DNA of 64,000 nt from Alphaproteobacteria bacterium. Lineage in GTDB: Bacteria > Myxococcota_A > UBA796 > CAJQPC01. Numbering within the stretch: the stretch's first letter is position 1; each line of letters begins with the position of its first letter. A model generated the notes under the pieces. It searched no databases. It saw nothing but the letters and a program-made list of their open reading frames with translations, and was not told where the DNA came from. Positions 44,016 to 53,742 of this stretch are shown here, piece by piece. The stretch covers positions 124,001 through 188,000 of the forward strand of contig JACKEV010000006.1 in NCBI GenBank assembly GCA_020632795.1, in the 5' to 3' direction. A program made the position numbers and the translations under genes.

Positions 44016-45644
44016 TCATAGCCCCGACGGCGTCGCCATGTGACCTTCTCGCTCAAGCCTCCACGCCCGCGGCAGCAGCTCAGCGATGCGACGGATCGGG
44101 TGGGTCGGCAGTCGCTTGAAGACGTCGACCAGGTAGGTGTGAGGATCGATGCCCTGGAGGAAGCAGGTTCCGATGAGCGAGTACAGATCGGCGGCGGCCT
44201 TGGCGCCGCCGGCTGAGCCGGCGAAGAGCCAGTTCTTTCGACCGACGACGGGCTGTCGGAGCATCAACTCGGTGAGGTTGTTGTGCATGGGGAGCTCGCC
44301 GTGGTCGAGGTAGACGCGCATGGCGGACTCTTGATTCAGGGCGTAGGTGAGGGCGTTTCCGAGCTTGGACGCCGGGCGTATGAAGGCCGACATCTCTCGG
44401 CACCAGCGGAAGAGGCCGTCGACGAGGGGCTTGGCGCGGGCCTGGCGTTGGACGCGTCGCTCCTCGGGGGTGAGCCCGGCGAGCTCTCGCTCCAGGCAGA
44501 AGAGATCCCGTACGGTCCCCAGGGCGAGCCCGGCCTCGGCGGGGTGGTAGGCGAGGGCCTCGAAGAAGTAACGGCGCAGATGAGACCAGCAGCCGGCGCG
44601 CTCGAGGCCCAGGTTGCGGACGACGCGGTTGAACTCGGAGCCGCCGTCGACGAGGAGGAGGTCTCCTTGGAAGCCGGCGAGGAGGTCGGCGGGGAAGACG
44701 CCCGCCTTGGAGTCGGTGAAGGCGTAGAACACATGCTCCTGATCGGTGAACGCCCACATCCGGCCCTTTCGCAGCGCGCCGTCCGAGCCGTCCTGGACGG
44801 GCAGGCCGGTGTCGTCGCCCAGCAGGAAGCTCCCGGCGAGCAGGCCCAAGCGGAGGGCACGCACGAGCGGCCTCAAGGCGTCGGCACCCTGCTGGATCCA
44901 TCCGGCGAGGGTGTTGGTGTGGACCTCGAAGCCCTCGCGCTGCATGCGTCGGGCCTGACGGTGCAGCGGGAGGTGATCCGCGAACTTGTCGACGATGACC
45001 CGGGCCAGCAGGGCATCTCCGCAGAGCGCACGGTCGAGCAGGTAGGGCCCCGGGACGGTGAGCACGCCCTCTTGCGGACACTTCGGACAGGCGCACTTGT
45101 CACGGACGACGTCCTCGACGATGAAGTGGCCGGGGACCCATTCGATACGGAACGACTCGGCCTGACCGATCACCTGGAGCGCGCCGCCGCAGCGGACGCA
45201 AGCCGCGCCCGGGTCAGCCGGACAGGTCACGGTTCGGGAGGGCAGGTGCTTGAAGTCCTCACGCCGTCGCCGCTTCGGACGTCGCTTGGCCCGACGGCCG
45301 CGCGCGGGCGTACTCGGCTCGCCCTCCTCGACCGAATCGGGCACGGGCATGCGCGGCGGCGCCTCGACGTCGCTGGGGAAGGGAAGCTCTCCCTGGCCCT
45401 CGGGCACGAAGCGCTCCGAAGCCGGGCGACGGGCCTTGAGCTTGAGCCACGCGAGGTGCTGCTCGAGCTGGTCGGCGCGGGCCTTGAGGGCGTCGACCAT
45501 GACGTCGCGCCGGGCCAGCTCCGCCCGCTGGGCGCTCAACTCCTGCTCCTTCTCCGCGATCTGGGCTTCAAAGTGCGCCCGCTGAGCGTCAAGCTGTGCG
45601 CGCAGGCGGCGGTTCTCATCGAGGATCTGGGCCAAGCCGGTCAT
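44016..45644 (-). CDS. tnpC: IS66 TnpC transposase
   Basis: The 542-aa product is a complete IS66 transposase. It has an N-terminal leucine-zipper-like coiled coil (residues 1-70), a zinc motif (CVRCGGALQ, CACPKCPQEG), and the DDE core with GDDTGLPV, LLLVDGGSEFN and LDHGELPMHNNLTELM. LFAGSAGGAKAAADLYSLI is the usual IS66 C-terminal signature. The start ATG is 8 bp downstream of the tnpB stop. Confidence 0.95.
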   Translation of the reverse strand: MTGLAQILDENRRLRAQLDAQRAHFEAQIAEKEQELSAQRAELARRDVMVDALKARADQLEQHLAWLKLKARRPASERFVPEGQGELPFPSDVEAPPRMPVPDSVEEGEPSTPARGRRAKRRPKRRRREDFKHLPSRTVTCPADPGAACVRCGGALQVIGQAESFRIEWVPGHFIVEDVVRDKCACPKCPQEGVLTVPGPYLLDRALCGDALLARVIVDKFADHLPLHRQARRMQREGFEVHTNTLAGWIQQGADALRPLVRALRLGLLAGSFLLGDDTGLPVQDGSDGALRKGRMWAFTDQEHVFYAFTDSKAGVFPADLLAGFQGDLLLVDGGSEFNRVVRNLGLERAGCWSHLRRYFFEALAYHPAEAGLALGTVRDLFCLERELAGLTPEERRVQRQARAKPLVDGLFRWCREMSAFIRPASKLGNALTYALNQESAMRVYLDHGELPMHNNLTELMLRQPVVGRKNWLFAGSAGGAKAAADLYSLIGTCFLQGIDPHTYLVDVFKRLPTHPIRRIAELLPRAWRLEREGHMATPSGL

Positions 45645-45652
45645 GACCCCCT

Positions 45653-46024
45653 CTACCCCGTATCCCGTACAGATTCAACACCCGTCTTCGGGTTCCAGCG
45701 ACCCAGACGACGACAGCGCGAGAGGTCGATCCCCTCGAGCAGCGCGGCCAACTCGGCCGAGGTGATGCGTCGTCGATCGGCGCTCATCTCGGGCCAGCGA
45801 AACCTCCCCCGCTCCAACTTCTTGTACAGAAGCAGGAAGCCCCCGTGCGTCCAGATGAGCATCTTCAGCGCGGTGTTCCGCCGGTTACGGAACACAAACA
45901 ACGTGCCATCCAGCGGACTCTCCCGCAGCTCCACCTCACACAGCGCCGCCAGACCATCGATCTGCTTCCGAAAATCCACCGCCTCCCGGGCCACCAGGAT
46001 GCGCGTCGGGGCCGTGATCAGCAC
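45653..46024 (-). CDS. tnpB: IS66 TnpB accessory protein
   Basis: The 123-aa product from a GTG at 46024 reads LITAPTRILVAREAVDFRKQIDG, then GTLFVFRNRRNTALKMLIWTHGGFLLLYKKLE, the standard IS66 Orf2 pattern. The GTG overlaps the last codons of tnpA; an upstream frame extension is less likely because the family starts here. Confidence 0.93.
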   Translation of the reverse strand: MLITAPTRILVAREAVDFRKQIDGLAALCEVELRESPLDGTLFVFRNRRNTALKMLIWTHGGFLLLYKKLERGRFRWPEMSADRRRITSAELAALLEGIDLSRCRRLGRWNPKTGVESVRDTG

Positions 46025-46326
46025 AGCGCCTCCAGCACCTCGCGCAGCCACGCGAGATCAGTGTCCCGGGTCACCTGGACCTGGACACCCAGGCCCCTGA
46101 TCTCCAGCAGGACCACACCCGTCCCGGTGGGCTCATCCACCACGAGCTCCAGAAACGGAGAGCGCTCCGCGGCGCGACCCCGGGTTCGCTCCAGCTTCCA
46201 GCGCCACCAGGCCAGCGTCGACGGGTTCAGACCTCGCGACTCCGCGAACTCACGCACGCTCTGACCCGAGGCCTCCTGTGCGTCGATCAGCACGCTCCAC
46301 CGCGCCACTGTTGCATGCTGGGGCAT
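46018..46326 (-). CDS. tnpA: IS66 TnpA accessory protein
   Basis: The 102-aa product has an HTH (SVREFAESRGLNPSTLAWWRWKLE) typical of IS66 Orf1/TnpA, followed by a short beta-rich domain. Its stop overlaps the tnpB GTG start. Confidence 0.9.
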   Translation of the reverse strand: MPQHATVARWSVLIDAQEASGQSVREFAESRGLNPSTLAWWRWKLERTRGRAAERSPFLELVVDEPTGTGVVLLEIRGLGVQVQVTRDTDLAWLREVLEALC

Positions 46327-46329
46327 CGT

Positions 46330-46566
46330 CTACTCCTCCATCTCCTCGGGCTCGCTCCTTCGGCCCTCCAGGATGCTCGCGCTCAGCGAGCGCGCCTCCG
46401 CACCCAGCACCCGCACCAGCGCCAGCACACCGCCGATGTGCAACAGTTGCTCCAACTCCTCCTCGCTCGACAGCACCGCCTCCGCCTCTACCTCCACCTG
46501 CTCGGCCAGCAGCGCGATCTGGTACATGTGGTCCCCGACGGCGTCGGGCGGGAGCATCGTTGACAT
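46330..46566 (-). CDS. Small accessory protein of IS66 element
   Basis: The 78-aa product (MSTMLPPDAVGDHMYQIALL...) is an acidic helical protein ending EEMEE. A GGAG ribosome binding site stands before the ATG at 46566. It sits 3 bp before tnpA and inside the element's ends, so it is a passenger or accessory gene. Its role is not known. Confidence 0.65.
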   Translation of the reverse strand: MSTMLPPDAVGDHMYQIALLAEQVEVEAEAVLSSEEELEQLLHIGGVLALVRVLGAEARSLSASILEGRRSEPEEMEE

Positions 46567-46642
46567 GGGCTTCTCCTTGGTTGGGAGAAGACTCCTCACA
46601 TGGGCGGATCAAGCTCGGAAGATGCCGGGACTGAGGGGATAC

Positions 46643-49600
46643 GCCGGAAGAGACTTCCAGGACTTCATCGCGCAGTACGTGGCGGGACAGGGGCTTCAAT
46701 GATGTCCGGCGAAGAACGCCGGAAGAGACCCGATACATCCTTCCCAGCTTTGGCGAGGCGATCGCTGCTTCAATGATGTCCGGCGAAGAACGCCGGAAGA
46801 GACTCTCCAGCAGCTCCCCGCTTGGGGTGAGGACGCCGTTGGTGCTTCAATGATGTCCGGCGAAGAACGCCGGAAGAGACCGCCGGGGCCCCGGTCGAAT
46901 GGGTGTCCGTCGTCCTGCTTCAATGATGTCCGGCGAAGAACGCCGGAAGAGACTGTTGGACATCGTGCCAGAAGAAGACATTGTATATGTGCTTCAATGA
47001 TGTCCGGCGAAGAACGCCGGAAGAGACCTCTACCATCGTATCCCCTTGCGTTACGTGGGCTGGGACGCTTCAATGATGTCCGGCGAAGAACGCCGGAAGA
47101 GACGCTCTACGCCGTGGACAACCCCGGCGACGACGCCGCCCTGCTTCAATGATGTCCGGCGAAGAACGCCGGAAGAGACGTTTCCAGCCACAGCCGGACG
47201 CCGGTGATGATCAACGTGCTTCAATGATGTCCGGCGAAGAACGCCGGAAGAGACGTGGTTGACGTGGCAGTGGTCGAGACCGCGTCGGACTTGCTTCAAT
47301 GATGTCCGGCGAAGAACGCCGGAAGAGACCCGCCTCGGGGAGGATGGTGTTGACGACCCCTTCGACGCTTCAATGATGTCCGGCGAAGAACGCCGGAAGA
47401 GACTCCGTTCATTTTATCGTTGCATCCCGTCTTTTCATGGGCTTCAATGATGTCCGGCGAAGAACGCCGGAAGAGACCACCCTACCGGTCTCGTGGGCTC
47501 GGCTTCTCCATGCGGCTTCAATGATGTCCGGCGAAGAACGCCGGAAGAGACGCTGCTGGGGATGGCGGTGGAGCGGCCGGATCGCACCGCTTCAATGATG
47601 TCCGGCGAAGAACGCCGGAAGAGACGGGAGCGCCCCCTGAGGGATGCCCTCCTCGACCAGGTGCTTCAATGATGTCCGGCGAAGAACGCCGGAAGAGACA
47701 GCACCTGCTCGGTGCTCCCGTGGCCGTAGGCCCGGCTTCAATGATGTCCGGCGAAGAACGCCGGAAGAGACTGAGCGCAGCGGTGTTCTGGACAGCATCG
47801 CCCACGTTGCTTCAATGATGTCCGGCGAAGAACGCCGGAAGAGACGGCGCTTGCGCTGGAGGCCAGCACCGTCGACAACTTGCTTCAATGATGTCCGGCG
47901 AAGAACGCCGGAAGAGACGCTGCCCTTGAGCAGCTCGCCCGGCAGGGCCTCGACGAGCTTCAATGATGTCCGGCGAAGAACGCCGGAAGAGACTCCAGAA
48001 GGGGAAAGACGGTGGCCCACCCCCGGCCGCTTCAATGATGTCCGGCGAAGAACGCCGGAAGAGACTCACGGCACTGTCCGACGTGCACGCGAGCGCGGCT
48101 GCTTCAATGATGTCCGGCGAAGAACGCCGGAAGAGACAAGCACGTAGAGGAACATGCTGATGAGCAGGTCGACGTCGCTTCAATGATGTCCGGCGAAGAA
48201 CGCCGGAAGAGACTGAGCCCCGCGAGGTTGGACAGCGCCGCGAGCCTCGGCTTCAATGATGTCCGGCGAAGAACGCCGGAAGAGACGGGGAGCCCCCCTC
48301 CATCGCGGGGATGGGGGGCATGCTGCTTCAATGATGTCCGGCGAAGAACGCCGGAAGAGACTCGCGGGGAACCGGGGTCAGCACCGCCGAGACCGGGCTT
48401 CAATGATGTCCGGCGAAGAACGCCGGAAGAGACCCCCGGCACCAGCACGACGGCGACGTGACCCGGCCAGCTTCAATGATGTCCGGCGAAGAACGCCGGA
48501 AGAGACCTCCGTAGCTCGACCGGCGGCGTCGTCGAGTTGAGCCTGCTTCAATGATGTCCGGCGAAGAACGCCGGAAGAGACGACACGGCACCATGGGCGG
48601 CCCACCCTCATGTGGGCGCTTCAATGATGTCCGGCGAAGAACGCCGGAAGAGACTCCTCCAGGAGGTGCTACGTGGATGAGGTCTACTAGCTTCAATGAT
48701 GTCCGGCGAAGAACGCCGGAAGAGACGCTCCCGCGCCTGCGCACGCTCCCGCGTTGCGCCAGCTTCAATGATGTCCGGCGAAGAACGCCGGAAGAGACGA
48801 TGGACCCGCCGCGCAGCGCGTTCTCCAGGTCCGGGCTTCAATGATGTCCGGCGAAGAACGCCGGAAGAGACGCCCAGGGTGACGGTGACCGTCGTGTCCA
48901 GGACGCTCACGCTTCAATGATGTCCGGCGAAGAACGCCGGAAGAGACGTGGGGCTCGCGGCCGCCGCCGCCGCAAGCACCCCCGCTTCAATGATGTCCGG
49001 CGAAGAACGCCGGAAGAGACGAGCCCCTCGTCAACGGGACCGGCTCCCCGCCCATCGCTTCAATGATGTCCGGCGAAGAACGCCGGAAGAGACAGCGACC
49101 GAGGAGGTGGACGTCATCGTCAGCGGCAGGCTTCAATGATGTCCGGCGAAGAACGCCGGAAGAGACCCTCTGGTGAGTAGGCAGACCCCGCGGCGATAGG
49201 GCTGCTTCAATGATGTCCGGCGAAGAACGCCGGAAGAGACATCCCGCTCCTGGTGCTCCAGGGCCTTCTGGTTCTGGCTTCAATGATGTCCGGCGAAGAA
49301 CGCCGGAAGAGACTGGGGCTCGCGGCCGCCGCCGCCGCAAGCACCCCCGCTTCAATGATGTCCGGCGAAGAACGCCGGAAGAGACGGCCGGGGATGAAGC
49401 CCCCCAGCGCAGCCACCCAGGCTTCAATGATGTCCGGCGAAGAACGCCGGAAGAGACATGGCTGACCTCCATGTAGGGGCTGGGCGGGGCGCGGCTTCAA
49501 TGATGTCCGGCGAAGAACGCCGGAAGAGACCAGGGCGGCCGGCCACCGGGTGGGCCGGTACCTCGCGCTTCAATGATGTCCGGCGAAGAACGCCGGAAGA

Positions 49601-50630
49601 GACTCCACAGCGAGGAACGCAGGGCGGCCAACCCCAGGCGGCTTCAATGATGTCCGGCGAAGAACGCCGGAAGAGACCTTTCCTTCCGTGGGTCAAGCAC
49701 CAGGACCATGGCGCTTCAATGATGTCCGGCGAAGAACGCCGGAAGAGACCAGCCAGGAGGTCCTGCGGCAGGCCGTCCAGCTCTGGCTTCAATGATGTCC
49801 GGCGAAGAACGCCGGAAGAGACCACAACCTGCCCGCCGGGCTCCGCCCACACCTTCCAGCTTCAATGATGTCCGGCGAAGAACGCCGGAAGAGACTCGTA
49901 CCCGGATGCACAGCGACGCCCGCGTCGACTTGCTTCAATGATGTCCGGCGAAGAACGCCGGAAGAGACCGCAGCTCTATTCGCTGACGGGTGGACCACGA
50001 TCGCGCTTCAATGATGTCCGGCGAAGAACGCCGGAAGAGACGCCTGCATCTTGCTCATGACCTGGTCGTGGTAGGGCCGGCTTCAATGATGTCCGGCGAA
50101 GAACGCCGGAAGAGACCCCTTCGCCCTGGATGACCTGGGAGAGGGCGTCGGAGCTTCAATGATGTCCGGCGAAGAACGCCGGAAGAGACGATTTCGACTT
50201 TGAAACGGCACTCTCCACGTTGACGGAGCTTCAATGATGTCCGGCGAAGAACGCCGGAAGAGACGGCCTTCGACACCCAGGACCACGCCCTGCAATGGCA
50301 GGCTTCAATGATGTCCGGCGAAGAACGCCGGAAGAGACGAGGACGGCCGGAACGTCCCTCATCCATCGAGGGTGCTTCAATGATGTCCGGCGAAGAACGC
50401 CGGAAGAGACCTCGATCTATGCCGCTGACGACGCGCGTGCGCCCTTTGCTTCAATGATGTCCGGCGAAGAACGCCGGAAGAGACGCGGGTCGTAAAGGTC
50501 AGCTTGAACCCGGATCAGCTCGCTTCAATGATGTCCGGCGAAGAACGCCGGAAGAGACGACGCGGGGCGAGTCAGTGACACGCGGATTCGCGAGCTTCAA
50601 TGATGTCCGGCGAAGAACGCCGGAAGAGAC
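46643..50630 (-). CRISPR. CRISPR array, leader-proximal segment (54 repeats)
   Basis: After the tail of the repeat split by IS66 element 2 (46643-46654) come 54 full 37-bp repeats from 46693 to 50630, with 54 spacers of about 35-40 bp. By reading, all repeats in this block have the same sequence, with no decay. The right end (50594-50630) adjoins the leader and cas2, so the newest spacers are on the right. Two spacers (48948-48983 and 49314-49348) are the same except for one extra 5' base. With the leader-distal parts the whole array has 73 repeats and 72 spacers by my count. Confidence 0.98.
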
Positions 50631-50883
50631 CGCTCGCTCTACGATCCCGATGAACACGGCCTCATGGAAGCGGTTTGCGAGCGGTCCTGATTTCGACCCG
50701 CTTCCGGCCACGACAGGCCCGGCCTCTTCACCGGTGCCATCCACGATATCCAAGGTTTGATGGGCACCGCGAGCGCCCCCCGGGGGACGGGCGCCCACCG
50801 GACCGCTCGCAGCGCATGTCAAAGACCTCACGAACCGAAGCCCGTGGAGACTACCGTACGGTACCCGGGGCGCACAAGCCCCA
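50631..50883 (-). promoter_or_regulatory. CRISPR leader
   Basis: These 253 bp separate the last repeat from the cas2 stop and hold no convincing gene. The array, cas genes and the ATTGAAGC-ending strand of the repeat all read leftward, so the pre-crRNA promoter and the spacer-integration signals should lie here. No clear -35/-10 pair is recognised. Confidence 0.75.
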
Positions 50884-51183
50884 TCAGAACACCTGCACGG
50901 TCCGCTCGGGCTCGGGCAGCGGCCGACCCAGCGTGTACATACGCCAGCTCCGCTTCTTCTCGGCGTGCCCCAGCGGCACGATCAACACCTGATCCTCCTG
51001 CGCGTGGACGATGGACTCCAGCACGTCCTCGAGCTGCTCCAGTTGGAGCGGCGAGAGCACGCAGCGGTACACCGAATACTGCACCCGCTCCCCCCGGCCG
51101 CGCATGATCTTCCACACGTTGCGCAGCCGCTTGGGGTCGCCGATGTCGTAGCACACCAGGTACAGCCGTGGACCCCGGGTCAT
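50884..51183 (-). CDS. cas2: CRISPR adaptation nuclease Cas2
   Basis: The 99-aa product is a typical Cas2: RLYLVCYDIGDPKRLRNVWKIM with the metal-binding Asp, GERVQYSVYRCVLS for the second strand, and VLIVPLG. It forms the adaptation complex with the Cas1 part of the fused upstream protein to insert new spacers. Its ATG overlaps the cas4/1 stop by ATGA. It is the last gene before the leader. Confidence 0.95.
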   Translation of the reverse strand: MTRGPRLYLVCYDIGDPKRLRNVWKIMRGRGERVQYSVYRCVLSPLQLEQLEDVLESIVHAQEDQVLIVPLGHAEKKRSWRMYTLGRPLPEPERTVQVF

Positions 51184-52817
51184 CGGACACGGTACTCGGG
51201 GTAGGCGTCCAGCTCGCCGGTCAGCACCTTGGCCAGCAGGCGGGCCTGCACCTCCAGGATGCGCCGGTAGCTCAGCCGCGTGCCCAGCACCGGGTGCGTC
51301 GCCACCTCGTCCATGCGCCGCTCCAACACCCGCAGGAACGCCCCGCGCCCCTTCTTCGTCAACGCCACCCCCGTCGGGCGCACGATGAAGTCCCCCTCGG
51401 TGACCACCTGGTTGTTGATCGCGTTGATCACCACCGAGTCCGAGATCACCGGGCGGAACTCCTCCATCAGGTCCAGGGCCAGCGCGGGCCGGCCGCAGCG
51501 GGGCTGGTGCAGATAGCCCACATACGGATCCAGACCGATGCCCGCCGTGATGTGGGTCAGCTCGCGGGTCAGGCAGGCATACGCGAAGCTCAGGAGCGCG
51601 TTGACCGGGTCCCGGGGCGGCCGCCGGCTGCGCCCGTCCATCCGGAACACCTCCTGGAGCGGCCCCTTGAGCATGCGGGTGAACGACTGGAAGTACAGCC
51701 GCGCCGCCACCCCCTCCACCCCCATCAGGCTGGGCACGCTTGGCGCCTCGGCGGCCTGGGCCGCCAGCTCCTTGAGCCGCCCCAGGGTCTCCGTCGACAC
51801 GCCTTCGCCGTTCCGGCGCAGCAGCACCCGGCCGTTGAGGATCTTGCTGCGCACGAAGGCGCGCGCGAAGGCCAGCGACTGTACGTCATCGTTCGCCGCC
51901 CGGTGCTGGGCCATGCGCGCGATCACGTTGCGCCCGTGGCTGGGCGTGAAGCTGCCGTACAGCCAGCCCCCGTAGCTGTGGAAGGCCACCGGGATGTCCC
52001 GCTCCGCCAGCTCGCGGAGCAAGGGCGTGGTGACCGTGACGTTGCCCATGACCACCACCCGGCTGGTCTCCGCCAGGCGCACCCGCCCCTTCACCTCGCC
52101 CTGCTCCGAGATGACGATCTCCTCGGCATCCTTGGCCAGCCGCCCCCCGAACATCTGCGCGTACAGCGGCAGCCCGTCGTCCCGCTGCGGGGTCAGCGGG
52201 CGCACCGCCTCGCCCTTGCCCGCGAGCAGGTTGCCCTCGTCCGGCAGGCAGATGCCCACCAGGGAGCAGCGCGGACACTTGGGGCTGTCCACCAGCGGGG
52301 GCGGCAGCGTGTTGGCCTCGACCACCGCCCGCGCCTGGTCCCGCGCCGCCAGGGTCTGCGCGATCAGCGCCTCGCTCATCGGCACCTCCACCCGCCGCTT
52401 CGCCCCCGCGAAGTACAGGATCCCGTGGTCGCAGCGGTAGCCGTGGGCCCGCAGCAGCAGGCCCTGGGCGCAGACCTGCACCCGCTCGGGGTCCCACGCG
52501 CCGTGGGCGTTCGGCGCGGGCTTGCCCTTCTTGTAGTCCACCGGGACCACCGCGCCGCCGTCGGCCTCGACCAGATCGATCTTCGCGACCAGCCCCAGCG
52601 CGTCGTCCCCCAGGTACACGCTGCGGACCTCGCCTGCGTCCGGGATGGACCGGTCGTCGGGGCGGTCCACCCGCTTGTGGACCCGGCGCCCCCGCGCGGT
52701 GTCGGCGTTGTCCGCCCACTCGTTGTTGAGCCACTCCAGCGCGAACAGGCGCGGGCAGTACACCCACTCGTTGAGCATGCGGACCGGGATCAAGGGTGTC
52801 TGTGTGGTGTCGGTCAT
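51180..52817 (-). CDS. cas4-cas1: Cas4-Cas1 fusion adaptation protein
   Basis: The 545-aa product fuses Cas4 (about residues 1-200) to Cas1 (about 205-545), as is usual in type I-G. The Cas4 part has EWVYCPRLFALEW, VDYKKGK and the C-terminal Cys cluster CPRCSLVGIC for a 4Fe-4S cluster; it trims prespacers and reads the PAM. The Cas1 part has LLSFAYACLTRE, GLDPYVGYLHQPRCGRPALALDLMEEFRP with the metal-binding Glu and His residues. The gene lies 24 bp downstream of csb3. Confidence 0.95.
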   Translation of the reverse strand: MTDTTQTPLIPVRMLNEWVYCPRLFALEWLNNEWADNADTARGRRVHKRVDRPDDRSIPDAGEVRSVYLGDDALGLVAKIDLVEADGGAVVPVDYKKGKPAPNAHGAWDPERVQVCAQGLLLRAHGYRCDHGILYFAGAKRRVEVPMSEALIAQTLAARDQARAVVEANTLPPPLVDSPKCPRCSLVGICLPDEGNLLAGKGEAVRPLTPQRDDGLPLYAQMFGGRLAKDAEEIVISEQGEVKGRVRLAETSRVVVMGNVTVTTPLLRELAERDIPVAFHSYGGWLYGSFTPSHGRNVIARMAQHRAANDDVQSLAFARAFVRSKILNGRVLLRRNGEGVSTETLGRLKELAAQAAEAPSVPSLMGVEGVAARLYFQSFTRMLKGPLQEVFRMDGRSRRPPRDPVNALLSFAYACLTRELTHITAGIGLDPYVGYLHQPRCGRPALALDLMEEFRPVISDSVVINAINNQVVTEGDFIVRPTGVALTKKGRGAFLRVLERRMDEVATHPVLGTRLSYRRILEVQARLLAKVLTGELDAYPEYRVR

Positions 52818-52841
52818 GGTTCTCCCCCCCTCGCGGGGCGT

Positions 52842-53726
52842 TCAGAGGACCCGAGCGGGCGAGAAGCTCCCGTACCCCCCCTGGTCGCTGCGTTGGATGG
52901 CGGCCTCGAAGACCACCGGGATGTTCAATACCGAACGCTGTTCGCTATTGAGCGTCGTGAGGTTGAGCGTGGTGAGCAGGGCTCGCACCGTCGGGGCGGC
53001 CGCCGGGACGTCCCACAGGGGCCACCGCATCCGCCCCGTCTTCCACCGCCCGCTCACGCAGGTGGTGAAGACCCGGCGTCCGATGGGCACGGTCGGGAAG
53101 AAGCACAGTCCCCGGAAGGCCAGCCACTCCGCGCCCGGCTCGCTGCCCCGCTTCTCCTTGGAGGGGTCCGAGGCCCGCAGCGCCCAGGCCCGGTACACCG
53201 TCGCGTCCCAGCTCAGGCTGGGCAGCTTGGAGGCGCGGGTCCACGGCCCCTGGATGGCCCGGGTGAGGTCCTCGGCGGTCACCCCGCGCTGGAGCTGGAG
53301 GACCATGTCCAGGAAGAGCTGCTGGCCGGCGGTGAAGTGCAGGGCGGTGGGCTTGGTGTTGCCGTTGTTGTCGGTGGCGGTCTCGGTGGCGAAGGCCGCG
53401 GCGAAGGCCAGGGCGCGCTCGCCCTTGAGCCCGGTCAGGTAGGCGAGGAAGTCCGCAGGCGGCGGCTTGAGGTCGCCCACCTCCTTGCCGTTGGGCTTCC
53501 GGTAGCGGAGCAGCAGGGTCGGATCGTCGTCCCAGGAGCGCAGGTCGCGCGCCAGCGCCTCGACGATGTCCTCGATCGACCCGACGTCGTGGAAGACCGG
53601 GTGCCATCGACCCTGGTTGCGCCAGCTCAGGCGCGCGCCTGCGCCCAGCGCGTCGAGCGCGCCCAGGGCGGCCAGGAAGCCCAGGGGGTTGGCGCCGTCC
53701 AGCCCGCGCAGCGTGGCTCCATTCAT
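52842..53726 (-). CDS. csb3: Type I-G Cascade large-subunit-like protein Csb3 (Cas8u2)
   Basis: The 294-aa product starts MNGATLRGLDGANPLGFLAALGALDAL, the start characteristic of Csx17/GSU0052-type I-G (I-U) proteins. It occupies the position between cas3 and cas4/1 as in Geobacter. It is presumed to be the Cas8-type subunit that recognises the PAM and recruits Cas3. I chose the ATG at 53726 because of GGGAGG 7 nt upstream and because family similarity begins there; the open frame extends 32 codons further. No HNH or other nuclease motif was seen. Confidence 0.82.
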   Translation of the reverse strand: MNGATLRGLDGANPLGFLAALGALDALGAGARLSWRNQGRWHPVFHDVGSIEDIVEALARDLRSWDDDPTLLLRYRKPNGKEVGDLKPPPADFLAYLTGLKGERALAFAAAFATETATDNNGNTKPTALHFTAGQQLFLDMVLQLQRGVTAEDLTRAIQGPWTRASKLPSLSWDATVYRAWALRASDPSKEKRGSEPGAEWLAFRGLCFFPTVPIGRRVFTTCVSGRWKTGRMRWPLWDVPAAAPTVRALLTTLNLTTLNSEQRSVLNIPVVFEAAIQRSDQGGYGSFSPARVL

Positions 53727-53742
53727 CGCATACCTCCCGCAC

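Larger units (their letters stand above)
43997..46642 (-). mobile_element. IS66-family insertion sequence 2, intact, in a CRISPR repeat
   Basis: The 2,646-bp element has short terminal inverted repeats (GTATCCACC and, at the other end read inward, GTATCCCCT) and a clean 8-bp target duplication GCCGGAAG at 43989-43996 and 46643-46650. It carries an extra small gene, tnpA, tnpB and a full tnpC. Excision with one duplication copy restores an exact 37-bp repeat. Confidence 0.93.

Noticed and set aside
38436..50760. Many open frames across the CRISPR repeats on both strands, rich in FNDVRRRTPEET or SSGVLRRTSLK repeats
   Set aside because: They are repeat translations of the array; the repeated peptides come from the 37-bp repeat and the variable parts from spacers. 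No ribosome binding sites or protein-like composition.
52842..53726. Search for an HNH or other nuclease motif in the Cas8-like protein, as in some unusual type I systems
   Set aside because: No HNH-like His/Asn/His or Cys pattern was seen; it looks like a standard Csb3-type protein.
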